DNA of 64,000 nucleotides, taken from NCBI GenBank assembly GCA_038396605.1, contig CP121690.1:1396500-1460499 (forward strand), read 5' to 3'. The notes beneath the pieces are model-generated. The model ran no database searches and was not told where the DNA came from. It saw only the letters and a program-made list of their open reading frames with translations. Both the position numbers and the translations under genes were made by a program. Origin of the DNA: Eubacteriales bacterium mix99 (GTDB lineage: Bacteria; Bacillota; Clostridia; Caldicoprobacterales; DTU083). Shown piece after piece: positions 53,550 to 63,637 of this stretch (positions within the stretch are counted from its first letter, which is position 1; each line of letters starts with the position of its first letter).

Positions 53550-54605
53550 ATGTCAAAAGCAGCACAAACCTATTATACTTTCGTAGGTGAGCGGTTTCCG
53601 GACAGCTCCGGTGGGATCTATCGGTGTATCTTTTCTGAAAAGGATAATAAGTTTTTAAAGGAAGGGCAGCTGGATTGTTTACCTATGGTATCTTATGTTT
53701 CAATGGATAATTCGGGTATGTATGCATGTTGCGCTGGTTCTTCCCGGAAGGGTTCCATCTTGCATGCGTATCGCATTAATCAGAAGCAGAAACAAATGAG
53801 TCTGTCTGATTCGAAGGATTTATCCGTTTCCGGCATTAGTCATGTAAATTTTGATTCGAAAGGCGATCGGTTGTTAGCTACAAGTTATGCGGATGGATAT
53901 GTACTTGTTTATGATTTTAAAGATGGTAAAATAGGCAACCTGCTGGGATTGGAAAAAACATCAGGAAGAAGTATTAATCCTGATCGCCAAGAGGCATCTC
54001 ATCCACACTCCGTTTTTGCATCTCCTGATGACCGCTTTTTGGTTGTCAGTGATTTAGGAGCAGATAAGTTGCTTGTATTTGCTTTAAAGGATGACGGTTC
54101 TTTAAAGAAAGTCACGGGATGGAATGCTCCTGCCGGATCAGGCCCAAGACATTTTGAATTTCATTCAAATAATGGTATGGGATATCTTTTAACAGAGTTG
54201 AGCTCGCAGATATTTACTTTCTCTGTTGGACAAGATAAACTTTTAAAAAGACAGGTCGAAAGGACAATATCAGAGAGTTTTAAAGATGAGAATCTTGCCG
54301 CAGAAATTCGATTATCCAAAGATTTGAAATATCTTTATGTTTCGAACCGGGGAGAGAATTCGATTGTTCAATATGGAGTGGATGTAACAGGAACCATTAC
54401 TAGGTTGAATCGTGTTTCTACCCGGGGATGGCCACGTGAGATAGAATTAAGTTCAGACGGAAGGTACCTTTTTGTATTAAATGAGGAATATGCGGATTCG
54501 ATTGGGGAGATAGAAGCTTTTCAAATTGAGCATCATAGTGGCCGTCTGATATCTTGCGATGCTTTTCATCGAGTTCCTATGGCATATACCTTTATTTTAC
54601 TATAA
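53550..54605 (+). CDS. lactonase family protein (beta-propeller, Pgl-like)
   Basis: This 351-aa protein is a seven-bladed propeller of the 6-phosphogluconolactonase/YbhE family, with HPHSVFASPDDRFLVVSDLG and ADKLLVFALKDDGSLKKV followed by GSGPRHFEFHSNNGMGYLL and LSSDGRYLFVLNE. It hydrolyses sugar lactones. ATG 53550 is preferred to ATG 53544 because AGGGGAA abuts the latter. It starts 11 nt after the SDR gene, as expected for a dehydrogenase-lactonase pair. Confidence 0.9.
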   Translation: MSKAAQTYYTFVGERFPDSSGGIYRCIFSEKDNKFLKEGQLDCLPMVSYVSMDNSGMYACCAGSSRKGSILHAYRINQKQKQMSLSDSKDLSVSGISHVNFDSKGDRLLATSYADGYVLVYDFKDGKIGNLLGLEKTSGRSINPDRQEASHPHSVFASPDDRFLVVSDLGADKLLVFALKDDGSLKKVTGWNAPAGSGPRHFEFHSNNGMGYLLTELSSQIFTFSVGQDKLLKRQVERTISESFKDENLAAEIRLSKDLKYLYVSNRGENSIVQYGVDVTGTITRLNRVSTRGWPREIELSSDGRYLFVLNEEYADSIGEIEAFQIEHHSGRLISCDAFHRVPMAYTFILL

Positions 54606-54652
54606 GTTTGTACTATGTGATCAGTATAAATTAATTTATGGGAGGCGCAAAA

Positions 54653-56041
54653 ATGAAAAAGATAGGAATTTTACTAACAGTGATGGCTCTGCTGATGGGC
54701 AGTTTGATGGGCTGCAACAGTACATCCGGAAATTCAAGTACAAATGTATCGGGAGGGGGAGAGAAAAAAGGCTCCACTTCCAAAGATAGCAGTGACAAAG
54801 GTTCTGAGGATTCTGAAACAATAACTCTTGCGCGTTGGGGAAATGAGCTTCAAATCGATGGTCTCGATCAAACATTAAGTATTTGGAAAGAAGACCATCC
54901 CAATGTAAATGTGGAGTATACTTATACTGGTGGAGATGACTACCCTGTAAAGCTTCAGGTATGGTTCTCTTCGGATTCATGTCCAGATGTGCTCAGAAAT
55001 ACAAGCGATATTATGTACCCCTTCCTAAATAATGGGCTATTTTATGATCTCACGGATTATTTTGAGAAAGATCCTGATCTTTCCCGTGATATGTGGAGCG
55101 ATAACGTATTTTCTCGTTATGAACTTGAAGAAGGACTTATTGGAATTCCAGTGACCCAACAGGCTTACTGTATAGCTTATAACAAGGATGTTTTTGACAA
55201 AGCGGGCGTTGCATATCCGGAGTCTGACTGGACCGAATCAGAATTCCTTGATCTATGTAAAAAGTTGACTTTTGGAAAAGGCGTCGATAAGATATATGGT
55301 CTTTGGATGGGGGGCTGGGTTTCAGAGTATGTTCGCTGTATTTATGGGGAACCTCTTCTGTATGATGCAGACAAGCTTGTCATTCAGGCAAAGGACAATG
55401 AGCGATTCCGGGATGCTCTTGAAATGTTCGGTTCATTACTTAAAGATGGATATTGCCCGAACGAAATCAATCAAACGCAGACTTCCGGTGGCTTTGTGAC
55501 CGGTCAATATGCCATGGGGATTGTCCCCACTCGGGCTACCTTTGCTGAATTTCAAACAGCAATCGGAAAAAGCTTTGATTGGGATGTGGTAGAGCTTCCA
55601 TATAGTGAGAAATGGGAGACGACCTGGAATCCCAATATTCGGGTAAATGGGTGGAGTGCTTCTGCAAAAACAAAATATCCGGATACCGCATGGGATTTGA
55701 TCAAGTTTCTGTGCACTGATACAAGGGCCTTGGACGCTGACTCCACTGCAGGGGTGCCGGTATTGAAGTCCTATATAGAGTCAGATAATTATGCCAATAA
55801 TTACTATGGTTATGAAGATACTGGCGTGAAGTTTGATAAGTCTGTAGCAGTGCATATGGCAGACTTCGCACAGCCATATGAATTCGCGGGATTTTGGTCT
55901 GAAATCAACGACAACATTAAGGTTACAATGGATTCCTATGTACGAGGAGATATTGATTTGGACAGTGCAATTGATAACCTTCAAACTTTTGGTGAATCTG
56001 CAATTGCCAAGCATAAAAAGGAAAAAGGTATCTCGAATTAA
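54653..56041 (+). CDS. extracellular sugar-binding lipoprotein (family 1)
   Basis: The 462-aa lipoprotein has signal peptide MKKIGILLTVMALLMGSLMG with Cys next (lipobox LMGC), followed by a long S/G/K-rich linker. The body matches UgpB/MalE-type proteins (TITLARWGNELQIDGLDQTL, ELEEGLIGIPVTQQAYCIAY). GGGAGG lies 7 nt before ATG 54653. It feeds the two permeases downstream. Confidence 0.94.
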   Translation: MKKIGILLTVMALLMGSLMGCNSTSGNSSTNVSGGGEKKGSTSKDSSDKGSEDSETITLARWGNELQIDGLDQTLSIWKEDHPNVNVEYTYTGGDDYPVKLQVWFSSDSCPDVLRNTSDIMYPFLNNGLFYDLTDYFEKDPDLSRDMWSDNVFSRYELEEGLIGIPVTQQAYCIAYNKDVFDKAGVAYPESDWTESEFLDLCKKLTFGKGVDKIYGLWMGGWVSEYVRCIYGEPLLYDADKLVIQAKDNERFRDALEMFGSLLKDGYCPNEINQTQTSGGFVTGQYAMGIVPTRATFAEFQTAIGKSFDWDVVELPYSEKWETTWNPNIRVNGWSASAKTKYPDTAWDLIKFLCTDTRALDADSTAGVPVLKSYIESDNYANNYYGYEDTGVKFDKSVAVHMADFAQPYEFAGFWSEINDNIKVTMDSYVRGDIDLDSAIDNLQTFGESAIAKHKKEKGISN

Positions 56042-56103
56042 GAATAAGAAGCCTAAGATTTGCATCGGCCTTTGGCTATAATTTTTACAAGGTGGGTGAT
56101 CTC

Positions 56104-57018
56104 ATGACAACAGAATGTGGGAAAAAAAAGCATAAGAAATCAAGAATTTATAGCGAGAAGCATTTTTTTGCTTTTATAAGTTTATGGATGATTGGATTCT
56201 TATTGTTAACAGTTGTACCAATGATTTATTCCCTGTATGCATCCTTTACCAGCTGGGATGGAATCAATCCGCCGAATTGGATTGGTTTAGACAATTTTAA
56301 AAAGATTTTTATACAGGACGATCTCTTTCTGAAGAGTTTATGGAATACGTTTCGATATACCATTCTCACGGTTCCTTTGAATATGGTGATTGGAATGTTA
56401 CTGGCGGTCCTTTTAAATCAGAACCTTCCGGGGACGAATCTCTATCGATCCATCTTTTATCTGCCTTCCGTCATTGCCGGCGTTGCGATGTACATTGGTT
56501 GGCAGTTTATCTTTGACAGGACATCAATATTAAGCTACTGGGTATCCAAAATTTTTGGAAGTGCACCAGGTTGGCTTACAGATCCGAAATGGAGTATGCC
56601 ATCTCTCATTCTTATGAATATTTTTACATCAGGATCTATTATGTTGATACTTCTTGCTGCCTTGCAGGATGTCCCAAAAGAATACTATGAAGCTGCCAGG
56701 ATCGATGGAGCAAATCGTACACAGCAGTTTTTCAAAATTACATTACCAATGATTACACCGATTCTGTTCTATGTTTTGATCATGCAGATGATGTCAGCGC
56801 TTCAGATATTTACACAACCATTTGTTATGACGAAAGGGGGACCGATGAACTCAATCTATACGTATGGAATTCATTTGTACAATCAGGCCTTCCGATATAA
56901 TTTTTTTGGATACTCGTGTGCATTATCATGGATTCTTTTTATCATTATCATGTTTATAACGATATTGTTATTTAAATCGTCTAAGTTATGGGTATTTTAT
57001 CGGGAGGAGGTGGATTAA
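56104..57018 (+). CDS. sugar ABC transporter permease (UgpA/MalF-like)
   Basis: The 304-aa permease has six helices and an EAA loop EAARIDGANRTQQFFKITLP. ATG 56104 lies 8 nt after AAGGTGG; GTG 56092 is inside that site. It pairs with the next gene, whose start is the next base after this stop. Confidence 0.92.
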   Translation: MTTECGKKKHKKSRIYSEKHFFAFISLWMIGFLLLTVVPMIYSLYASFTSWDGINPPNWIGLDNFKKIFIQDDLFLKSLWNTFRYTILTVPLNMVIGMLLAVLLNQNLPGTNLYRSIFYLPSVIAGVAMYIGWQFIFDRTSILSYWVSKIFGSAPGWLTDPKWSMPSLILMNIFTSGSIMLILLAALQDVPKEYYEAARIDGANRTQQFFKITLPMITPILFYVLIMQMMSALQIFTQPFVMTKGGPMNSIYTYGIHLYNQAFRYNFFGYSCALSWILFIIIMFITILLFKSSKLWVFYREEVD

Positions 57019-57894
57019 ATGATTCAACTTGATAGAGGTGATCTGCATACGAAATCCAGGCAAAAAAGGTTTCATATACTACTTTCTTACATTGTGTTGA
57101 CAATATTAGCTTTAATTTTCCTGTTTCCAATTTTATGGGTTATTTTCAGTTCGTTTTATGATTCGAAGCAGGCAACGTTCTTTCCCCCGCATTTTTTTCC
57201 TGATCCTTGGACGCTGCGCAGTTATAAAGGTTTATCGGACCATAGTATACGAATTATAAATTATTTTAAGAATACGATATTGATTGCTGCTTTGTGTATT
57301 GTCGGAACATTGCTTAGTTCCTCTTTAGCGGCGTTTGGTTTTGCAAAAATGAAATCGCGCTTTAAAAATGCTCTTTTTTTCATCGTATTAAGCACTATGA
57401 TGATTCCGTCTACCGTGACATTAATTCCGTTATACTCAATATATAGTAAAATAAGGATAGTAGATACATTTTATCCACTGATTTTGCCGGCATTTTTAGG
57501 AGGTGGAGCATTTTCAATATTTCTTCTGCGACAATTCTTTGCAGCTATTCCGAATGAGTTGTCTGAGTCTGCCATAATCGATGGATGTTCCTGGTTTCAA
57601 ATATATTGGAAAATTGTAATGCCAAACGCTAAACCGGCTCTTATTGTGGTGTTGATCAATACATTTGTTTACAATTGGAATGATTATTTTACTCCAATGA
57701 TTTTCCTTACAAGTCCTGAAAACTTTACCATTGCAATTGGGTTAACTTTTTCCAAGGATATGTACGGCAACATCATTGATACGGGACCTATGGCAGCATT
57801 AGCCTGCTTATCCATTGTGCCGATTATGATCCTGTATCTCTTTTGTCAGAAGTACTTCATTGAAGGAGTTGTAACCACGGGAATCAAGGGATGA
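57019..57894 (+). CDS. carbohydrate ABC transporter permease (UgpE/MalG-like)
   Basis: The 291-aa permease has EAA loop ESAIIDGCSWFQIYWKIVMP and ending LFCQKYFIEGVVTTGIKG. GGGAGGAGG lies 6 nt before the ATG, inside the previous gene. No ATPase gene follows. Confidence 0.93.
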   Translation: MIQLDRGDLHTKSRQKRFHILLSYIVLTILALIFLFPILWVIFSSFYDSKQATFFPPHFFPDPWTLRSYKGLSDHSIRIINYFKNTILIAALCIVGTLLSSSLAAFGFAKMKSRFKNALFFIVLSTMMIPSTVTLIPLYSIYSKIRIVDTFYPLILPAFLGGGAFSIFLLRQFFAAIPNELSESAIIDGCSWFQIYWKIVMPNAKPALIVVLINTFVYNWNDYFTPMIFLTSPENFTIAIGLTFSKDMYGNIIDTGPMAALACLSIVPIMILYLFCQKYFIEGVVTTGIKG

Positions 57895-57938
57895 TTTAGC
57901 AGGAAATATATGAAGAAATGTTGAAAGGATAGGTAAGT

Positions 57939-58910
57939 ATGGAATATACAAAATTTGGGCAAACGGATTTGAATGTTTCTGTGTTGGCATTGGGTACGGG
58001 CTCCTATTTCAGTAATATACCTGATGATGTATCCGAGCGTATGTTGAACTTGTTTTACGAGGAGGGAGGCAACTTATATGATACTGCAAATTATTATGGA
58101 CGCTGGAAGCCAGGTAATAAGCCGCTAAGCGAAATCAACTTGGGGAAATGGATTAAGAAAAACAATATGCGGCACAGAATCGTTCTTGCCACCAAGGGAG
58201 CTTGCTATTTTTCAAATCGGCCGGACCTGCCCCGGGTCACACCGAAATATATAGAGGAAGATTTACATGAGAGCCTGAAGAATCTTCAAACGGATTATAT
58301 TGATTTTTATTGGCTACACCAGGATGATGTTAAACAGCCGGTTGAAGAAATCATTGACATATTAAATCGATTTGTAAAGGAAGGTAAAATCCGCTGGTTT
58401 GGGTGCTCGAACTGGAAAGTGGAACGAATGAAGGCTGCAGATGACTATGCGAGTAAAAACGGGCTAAAGACATTTTATGCAAGTCAAGTGATGATGAACC
58501 TTGCAGTTCCGAACATGGAACCCTTGAACGAATTAAAGCAAAGCTGGGTAGGACCCGAGCTGCAGAAGTATTATGTAAAAGAAAAAATGCCTTTGGCCGC
58601 CTATACTTCTCAGGCAATGGGGATCTATAAGCTGGCTCTTCGTGATGATTTTTTAACCAATCCTAATTTCCACCAGGCAAGGCGATATTTTTTGAATGAA
58701 GGAACCACAAGCAGGGTAATACAGGTAAAGAAGCTTTCTCAAAAAACAGGAATGACGCCGATTCAAATATGTTTGGGATACCTGCAATCACAGAAGTTTC
58801 AAGTAATTCCTATAATTGGCCCACGTAATGAGAACGAATTAAGAGAAAGCCTCGAAGGTGCTGGTTGTAAATTATTAGCTGAAGAGATGTCTTTTATAAT
58901 CAATGGCTGA
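57939..58910 (+). CDS. aldo/keto reductase
   Basis: This 323-aa NAD(P)H-dependent TIM-barrel enzyme shows the catalytic tetrad elements DTANYYG (Asp, Tyr), LATKGA (Lys) and YWLHQDD (His), plus the cofactor segment QVIPIIGPRNENELRESLEG. It ends the SDR-lactonase-importer operon and may reduce or oxidise the same sugar. The substrate is not deducible. Confidence 0.92.
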   Translation: MEYTKFGQTDLNVSVLALGTGSYFSNIPDDVSERMLNLFYEEGGNLYDTANYYGRWKPGNKPLSEINLGKWIKKNNMRHRIVLATKGACYFSNRPDLPRVTPKYIEEDLHESLKNLQTDYIDFYWLHQDDVKQPVEEIIDILNRFVKEGKIRWFGCSNWKVERMKAADDYASKNGLKTFYASQVMMNLAVPNMEPLNELKQSWVGPELQKYYVKEKMPLAAYTSQAMGIYKLALRDDFLTNPNFHQARRYFLNEGTTSRVIQVKKLSQKTGMTPIQICLGYLQSQKFQVIPIIGPRNENELRESLEGAGCKLLAEEMSFIING

Positions 58911-58930
58911 GAACTGTGTATCTAAACGGA

Positions 58931-58972
58931 AAAAGGGGCGTCCTTCGAAGAGGACGTCCTTTCTGTTTTTTT
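58931..58972. terminator. bidirectional terminator
   Basis: AAGGGGCGTCC pairs with GGACGTCCTTT with two wobble pairs, and T-rich tracts follow on both strands. It separates the convergent aldo/keto reductase and sialidase-like genes. Confidence 0.8.
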
Positions 58973-59028
58973 ATACTTTCCTTTTCGATCCAGTTTATGC
59001 TGCTATAGCAATTTCTAAGTAACCATTT

Positions 59029-60147
59029 TCAGGACTCATCTCCAGTGAGAATCATATCAATCCACCAGGACAAAATGTTGGTTTTGTTTTTCTCATAGGC
59101 ATGAGATGAGTGTATGAGTAAACGTCTGGAATGACTTGTAGGGATTTCAACGACCAGGTTATTGGAATAAGCTCCGTATCCAGCACTGCACCGGCAAAGA
59201 TATCTTCCATCATCCCAACGGATGCCGTCAGACGAATAATATAGAATGAAATGGCCAGATTCTTCTCCATGATTGCCACTTCGGCCATGCATAAGGTATC
59301 CATAACCGTATTGAACCATTTGCGGATTTCTCAGTTTTTTGGAAAAGAATGATTGTTCTGGCTCTTCCCAGGTATATCCCATATCATGGCTGATCACATA
59401 ATCCGAATGATATTCATCAGAAGAATTGTAACAATATGCGATTAAATCCCCATTTTTTAAAAAACATAACGTTCCGTATCCTCTCCCATTTGTATCAAAG
59501 GGAAGAATACTGCGTATGGTAAAGTTCTGCCCATTATCATCAGAAGTATATAATTTATATTGATGATTTGGCAGATTTCCCGTCCAGTGGATTATTGCAT
59601 CATTACAGAATTTCAATACATAGATGGTGTTATCCCTGGACAAAGCATCATAAACTCTTCCACGCTCTTTTCCCAATTCTTTTGCATATTCCCATGTAAG
59701 TCCCTGGTCCTGGCTTGTTAAATATACGGGAATCCAATAGGGCTCCCAAAGCGCATTTTCGGAGATGTCGCAAATCAACTGAAAGAGTAAAAGGGAACCT
59801 TTTTTAGTGACAACAGCTTTTTCACTCATTGCAGATTTATTTCCGTATGAATTCAGGAGCTGTTTGGAATAGGGAAGAATGGATGATGGTCCCCAAGATT
59901 TTCCATAATCACACGATCTTTTGTATTCCATCCAGCCGATAGCAGAGTGGCCATCGTTATCATCAGAACAGTTTGGATAAAAAGCAAGAAGATCTCCGTT
60001 GGCGCATTGCACAAGGGCATGTCCCAGATGCCCACTGCGATTTTTAAGCTTATGGTTCACAAATAAAATTCCCTGATTTGGTATGTTTTGAGGGAAAATG
60101 GAGTAATGTTGATCGAACCCATGCATTCCATGCTCATTCACTGTCAT
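59029..60147 (-). CDS. sialidase-like BNR-repeat (beta-propeller) protein
   Basis: This 372-aa protein has several Asp-box repeats (SCDYGKSWG, SQDQGLTWE, SDDNGQNF, SHDMGYTWEE). These mark a six-bladed sialidase propeller, and GHALVQCANGDLLAFYPN is typical of such enzymes. It has no signal peptide, so it probably acts in the cytoplasm on an imported sugar. Whether it cleaves sialic acid is unclear; many members of this superfamily have other substrates. AAGGAG-type sequence (AAAAAAGGAGTACTTC) precedes the ATG. It is divergent from the sensor kinase gene. Confidence 0.8.
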   Translation of the reverse strand: MTVNEHGMHGFDQHYSIFPQNIPNQGILFVNHKLKNRSGHLGHALVQCANGDLLAFYPNCSDDNDGHSAIGWMEYKRSCDYGKSWGPSSILPYSKQLLNSYGNKSAMSEKAVVTKKGSLLLFQLICDISENALWEPYWIPVYLTSQDQGLTWEYAKELGKERGRVYDALSRDNTIYVLKFCNDAIIHWTGNLPNHQYKLYTSDDNGQNFTIRSILPFDTNGRGYGTLCFLKNGDLIAYCYNSSDEYHSDYVISHDMGYTWEEPEQSFFSKKLRNPQMVQYGYGYLMHGRSGNHGEESGHFILYYSSDGIRWDDGRYLCRCSAGYGAYSNNLVVEIPTSHSRRLLIHSSHAYEKNKTNILSWWIDMILTGDES

Positions 60148-60352
60148 AAAGAAGTACTCCTTTTTTATTGATTTTAGCTTACAAAGATTGTATCATGATT
60201 GGCATAAGCATAGGTTTGGACTTTTAGGGAGAATCAAAAACAAAATGAAGAATGGAAAACAATATCTTAAAACAGAAAACACTTTTATAGGGTATATATA
60301 AGAGAAAAGTGATATTATTTATATAAGAAAATCGTGAGGAACTTGGTCTTAT

Positions 60353-62092
60353 ATGGGAAATGAAGAAATAAAATTAAATTGGATCATAAAAGCATTAATA
60401 TTTTTATTTGCTGGTATTGTAATGGCTTTTTTCTTTTCCTATTATACCTATTTATCAGACCAGAGCAATACCATTGAAATGATGTTGGAAAATTCATTGG
60501 TGCAGACATCCAAATCCATCAGTGGGGAATTGGAAATGGTATATACCACTGCGAACAATACGTACTTAAATGCTTCTGTTCAACAGTCACTTCAGCAGGA
60601 CAGTGGGTATCAATCCACTGTTTATGACAGGCACTGTACTGCACAGAACATTGAATCGCTGTCGCAGGGAAACCCAGTGATCAGTTGCATTGCATTATAT
60701 CCTCTGAACGGAACGGTGTATGAAGTTGGGGATGGGTTCGTGAATTACAAAACGGCAGGTGAATTAAGAAACCAACCCTGGCTCATAAAGATATCAAAAA
60801 CAAGAAGTGGGTTTGTTTTACTGCCTTCATCGAGTGGATTTATACGAACGGGGGAAGAAAAGTATTTGACAATTGGCCGTACAATATACGCTTCTTATGG
60901 GAGAGAGATTATTGGCTATCAGTTTGTCGTTTTAAATCGCAATCTGATTCAGGCTCTGACGAAAAATAATGATGACACGATAAAATATTATCTTAGTGAC
61001 AGTACCGATCGAATTCTGTTTGTCAGCGATTCGCAATGTGAGAACATAAAACGTGATATTGCTTCTTCTAAAAATATATCGAATAAAATTCAAATCAATA
61101 ATGACTTATATTTAATTGGAACTTTTAATCGTTGGTTGATAAGTAAAAAAGCAATGGAACCTCTATGGGGCCTACTGGTTTGTATCATTTTGTTAATGTG
61201 TATTTATATCTTATTTATTGAAATGATTGTAAAGAGAATACAAAATCCTATGACACAACTAGTTTCATTGATGAAGGAAGTTGAAAATGGAAACTTTGAT
61301 ATCCAGGTACCGGATTTTCAAATATATGAGATAAACGTACTGGGAATGCAATTTCAGAATATGCTTGGTCGAATGGATACTTTGATTCTGAACTTGGCGG
61401 ATGAGAAGAATTATAACAAAGATCTTGAGATGAAACTTCTGTTATCGCAGTTGAATCCTCATTTCCTTTATAATACATTGAATTCAATATACTGGATGAT
61501 TTTGTCGGATCATAATAGAGAAGATATAGCTAAAATGGTGGATTCTCTGTCAAATATGCTGCGATATGGATTATATGAAATAGACCAGCCCAGTACAGTG
61601 GAGGAGGAAATCGAGCACTGCAGGAATTACCTCTTTATTCAATCCAGAAGATATGAAGAGCGATTGAGTTGGGATATCCATTTACCTGCTAAATTATATA
61701 ATGTAATCATTCCAAAACTTACATTTCAGCCAATTGTGGAGAATGCGATAAAACACAATATCAATAAGGAAAACATCGAATCTCTAAATATTACAATAAA
61801 TGGAGTGGAATGTCGAGACCGTTTCATTTTTACTTTCTGTAATGATCATTCCCGGGAGACATCAGAACAAGTTAGTTTCCTTCGGAACAGTATTTGTCAG
61901 GATTCCAGGAAACAGAAATCATCCTCAAATAGAGGTATAGGGCTTTATAATGTGTTCCGAAGATTAAAATTGTTATATTCGGATAGGGCAGAAATGGATT
62001 TTGCGATTAAGAATCATTTGTTTTCTGTAACTATCTGTATTATGAAGAAGAAGGAAGAAGGAGGGAATCGAAATGAATCTATTGTTGGTTGA
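60353..62092 (+). CDS. sensor histidine kinase (YesM-like)
   Basis: This 579-aa kinase has transmembrane helices near residues 9-31 (ALIFLFAGIVMAFFFSYY) and 265-290 (LLVCIILLMCIYILFIEMIV) flanking an extracellular sensor, then HAMP, the phosphorylation block LLSQLNPHFLYNTLNSIYWM and the ATPase N-box IVENAIKHNINKEN. It overlaps the next gene by 20 nt. It probably controls the operon at 52.7-58.9 kb or the downstream binding protein. Confidence 0.93.
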   Translation: MGNEEIKLNWIIKALIFLFAGIVMAFFFSYYTYLSDQSNTIEMMLENSLVQTSKSISGELEMVYTTANNTYLNASVQQSLQQDSGYQSTVYDRHCTAQNIESLSQGNPVISCIALYPLNGTVYEVGDGFVNYKTAGELRNQPWLIKISKTRSGFVLLPSSSGFIRTGEEKYLTIGRTIYASYGREIIGYQFVVLNRNLIQALTKNNDDTIKYYLSDSTDRILFVSDSQCENIKRDIASSKNISNKIQINNDLYLIGTFNRWLISKKAMEPLWGLLVCIILLMCIYILFIEMIVKRIQNPMTQLVSLMKEVENGNFDIQVPDFQIYEINVLGMQFQNMLGRMDTLILNLADEKNYNKDLEMKLLLSQLNPHFLYNTLNSIYWMILSDHNREDIAKMVDSLSNMLRYGLYEIDQPSTVEEEIEHCRNYLFIQSRRYEERLSWDIHLPAKLYNVIIPKLTFQPIVENAIKHNINKENIESLNITINGVECRDRFIFTFCNDHSRETSEQVSFLRNSICQDSRKQKSSSNRGIGLYNVFRRLKLLYSDRAEMDFAIKNHLFSVTICIMKKKEEGGNRNESIVG

Positions 62093-63566
62093 TGATGAAA
62101 GAGCGGTACGTGAAGGAATGGCAAGAAAGATAGAAAAGAAGTTTGATATCAGGGTATCTGCAGCCGCGGACGGTAAAGAAGCGTATAATTTATTCTGTAC
62201 AAATCATTATGAATTCATTATGACGGATATTAGGATGCCTGTTTGGGATGGCCTGGAATTGATAAAAAGAGTAAGAGAAGAATCAAGCAATGTAATGATT
62301 ACTGTGTTTACAGCATATGCTGACTTTAATTATGCGCAGAAAGCAATTAAGTACCATGTAAACAATTTCCTTGTAAAACCGATTTCCGTAAATGCATTGT
62401 TAAAAGAAATCGGCAATTTGATTCAAAGCAATAATGAACTGCAAAGGAATCTAAGACTGAAAAAGGAATCTTACTACACAGACTTGCTTCATGGGCTTGC
62501 AATGCCATCTCCAAAAGAAGAAAAGCTGCTTTCGCTAGTATTTGGATTTAAGCTGTTTGGGACGGGAGATGATAAAACTGATTTCTCACCGCTGGACTCC
62601 GGGCTGATTTATTACGCTTTAAAAAATGTCATGTGGGAATTGTCCTTCAACATATATGAGAAAGTTCAATGGCAGATGGTGAAAGAAACAAACAAACAGT
62701 TTTTTTTGATCTTTTTATACCGAGAGGAAATTTCAAGAAGCAAAGTGTTGGAATACGAACGCAATATTAAAGCTGTTGTGACAGAATTGGAACATGTTTT
62801 GAACGTAGAACTGCAATTAAATGCTACAATGGTTCAGGATGCGGCTTGCTATTTCAAAGATATTTATCGGTGCTATCTACATCTAAGTGATCAGCTCGAA
62901 CATATATCGGTACAATGTCTGATGATCGACCATTTAAGCAGTGAATTTGGCGCTGAAAAGGCAATGGCTTCTGCTGTAAAGAAAAAAGACTTTACGCTGA
63001 TCCATCACATTATTTCTGAATTATATACGGATAAAGAAGACACTTATCATTTAAAATGGAGGTTGATTCGGATGCTTCAGTATCTGTATATCAGTTTTGA
63101 AGACCTTTTTACACAAATTCATATAAGTTTTAAAGACCTTCTGGCCATGTTTGATTTAAAGCATAATGATAAGTCTCTTTCTGATATAGAAGATAAGATA
63201 AAGGCAATCAGTGGGATGTTATCTAATAGGAACATAAAATCAATGCATCCAATTATCCGTTCTATAGAGAAAGATATTCGAACGGATCTTTCCAATACGC
63301 CATTGTTGAAAGAATATGCAGAAAAGTACCATATGAACAGTGCCTATCTGAGTGAGTTGTTTGTAAAAGAAATGGGAGAGTCTTTTTCTGAATTTGTAGC
63401 GGGAATAAAGATTGAGGAAGCAAAGAGGCTTCTTATGATACCTTCCATTAAAGTTTATGAAGTAGCAGATTCCCTTGGATATGTAGATGGCCGGTACTTT
63501 AGCCAGATGTTCAAACGATTCACAGGAAAAACCCCCAAGGAATATCAAGGCATATGTGAGATTTAA
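62073..63566 (+). CDS. response regulator with AraC output (YesN-like)
   Basis: This 497-aa regulator has a receiver domain (LLLVDDERAVREGMARKI, phospho-acceptor Asp52 in FIMTDIRMPVWDG, FLVKPI with the conserved Lys) and an AraC double helix-turn-helix at the C-terminus (LKEYAEKYHMNSAYLSELFV, VADSLGYVDGRYFSQMFKR). GGAGGG lies just before the ATG inside the kinase gene. It is the partner of the kinase upstream. Confidence 0.94.
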   Translation: MNLLLVDDERAVREGMARKIEKKFDIRVSAAADGKEAYNLFCTNHYEFIMTDIRMPVWDGLELIKRVREESSNVMITVFTAYADFNYAQKAIKYHVNNFLVKPISVNALLKEIGNLIQSNNELQRNLRLKKESYYTDLLHGLAMPSPKEEKLLSLVFGFKLFGTGDDKTDFSPLDSGLIYYALKNVMWELSFNIYEKVQWQMVKETNKQFFLIFLYREEISRSKVLEYERNIKAVVTELEHVLNVELQLNATMVQDAACYFKDIYRCYLHLSDQLEHISVQCLMIDHLSSEFGAEKAMASAVKKKDFTLIHHIISELYTDKEDTYHLKWRLIRMLQYLYISFEDLFTQIHISFKDLLAMFDLKHNDKSLSDIEDKIKAISGMLSNRNIKSMHPIIRSIEKDIRTDLSNTPLLKEYAEKYHMNSAYLSELFVKEMGESFSEFVAGIKIEEAKRLLMIPSIKVYEVADSLGYVDGRYFSQMFKRFTGKTPKEYQGICEI

Positions 63567-63567
63567 C

Positions 63568-63586
63568 AATCTTTAAAAAAGATTTT
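63568..63586 (+). terminator. weak hairpin after response regulator
   Basis: AATCTTT pairs with AAAGATT, followed by TTG. It is a minor attenuator candidate. Confidence 0.3.
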
Positions 63587-63637
63587 GCGTATAAAAATGG
63601 AATTTGGATGGAACGACGAGAGTCGGGAGAGGAATTT

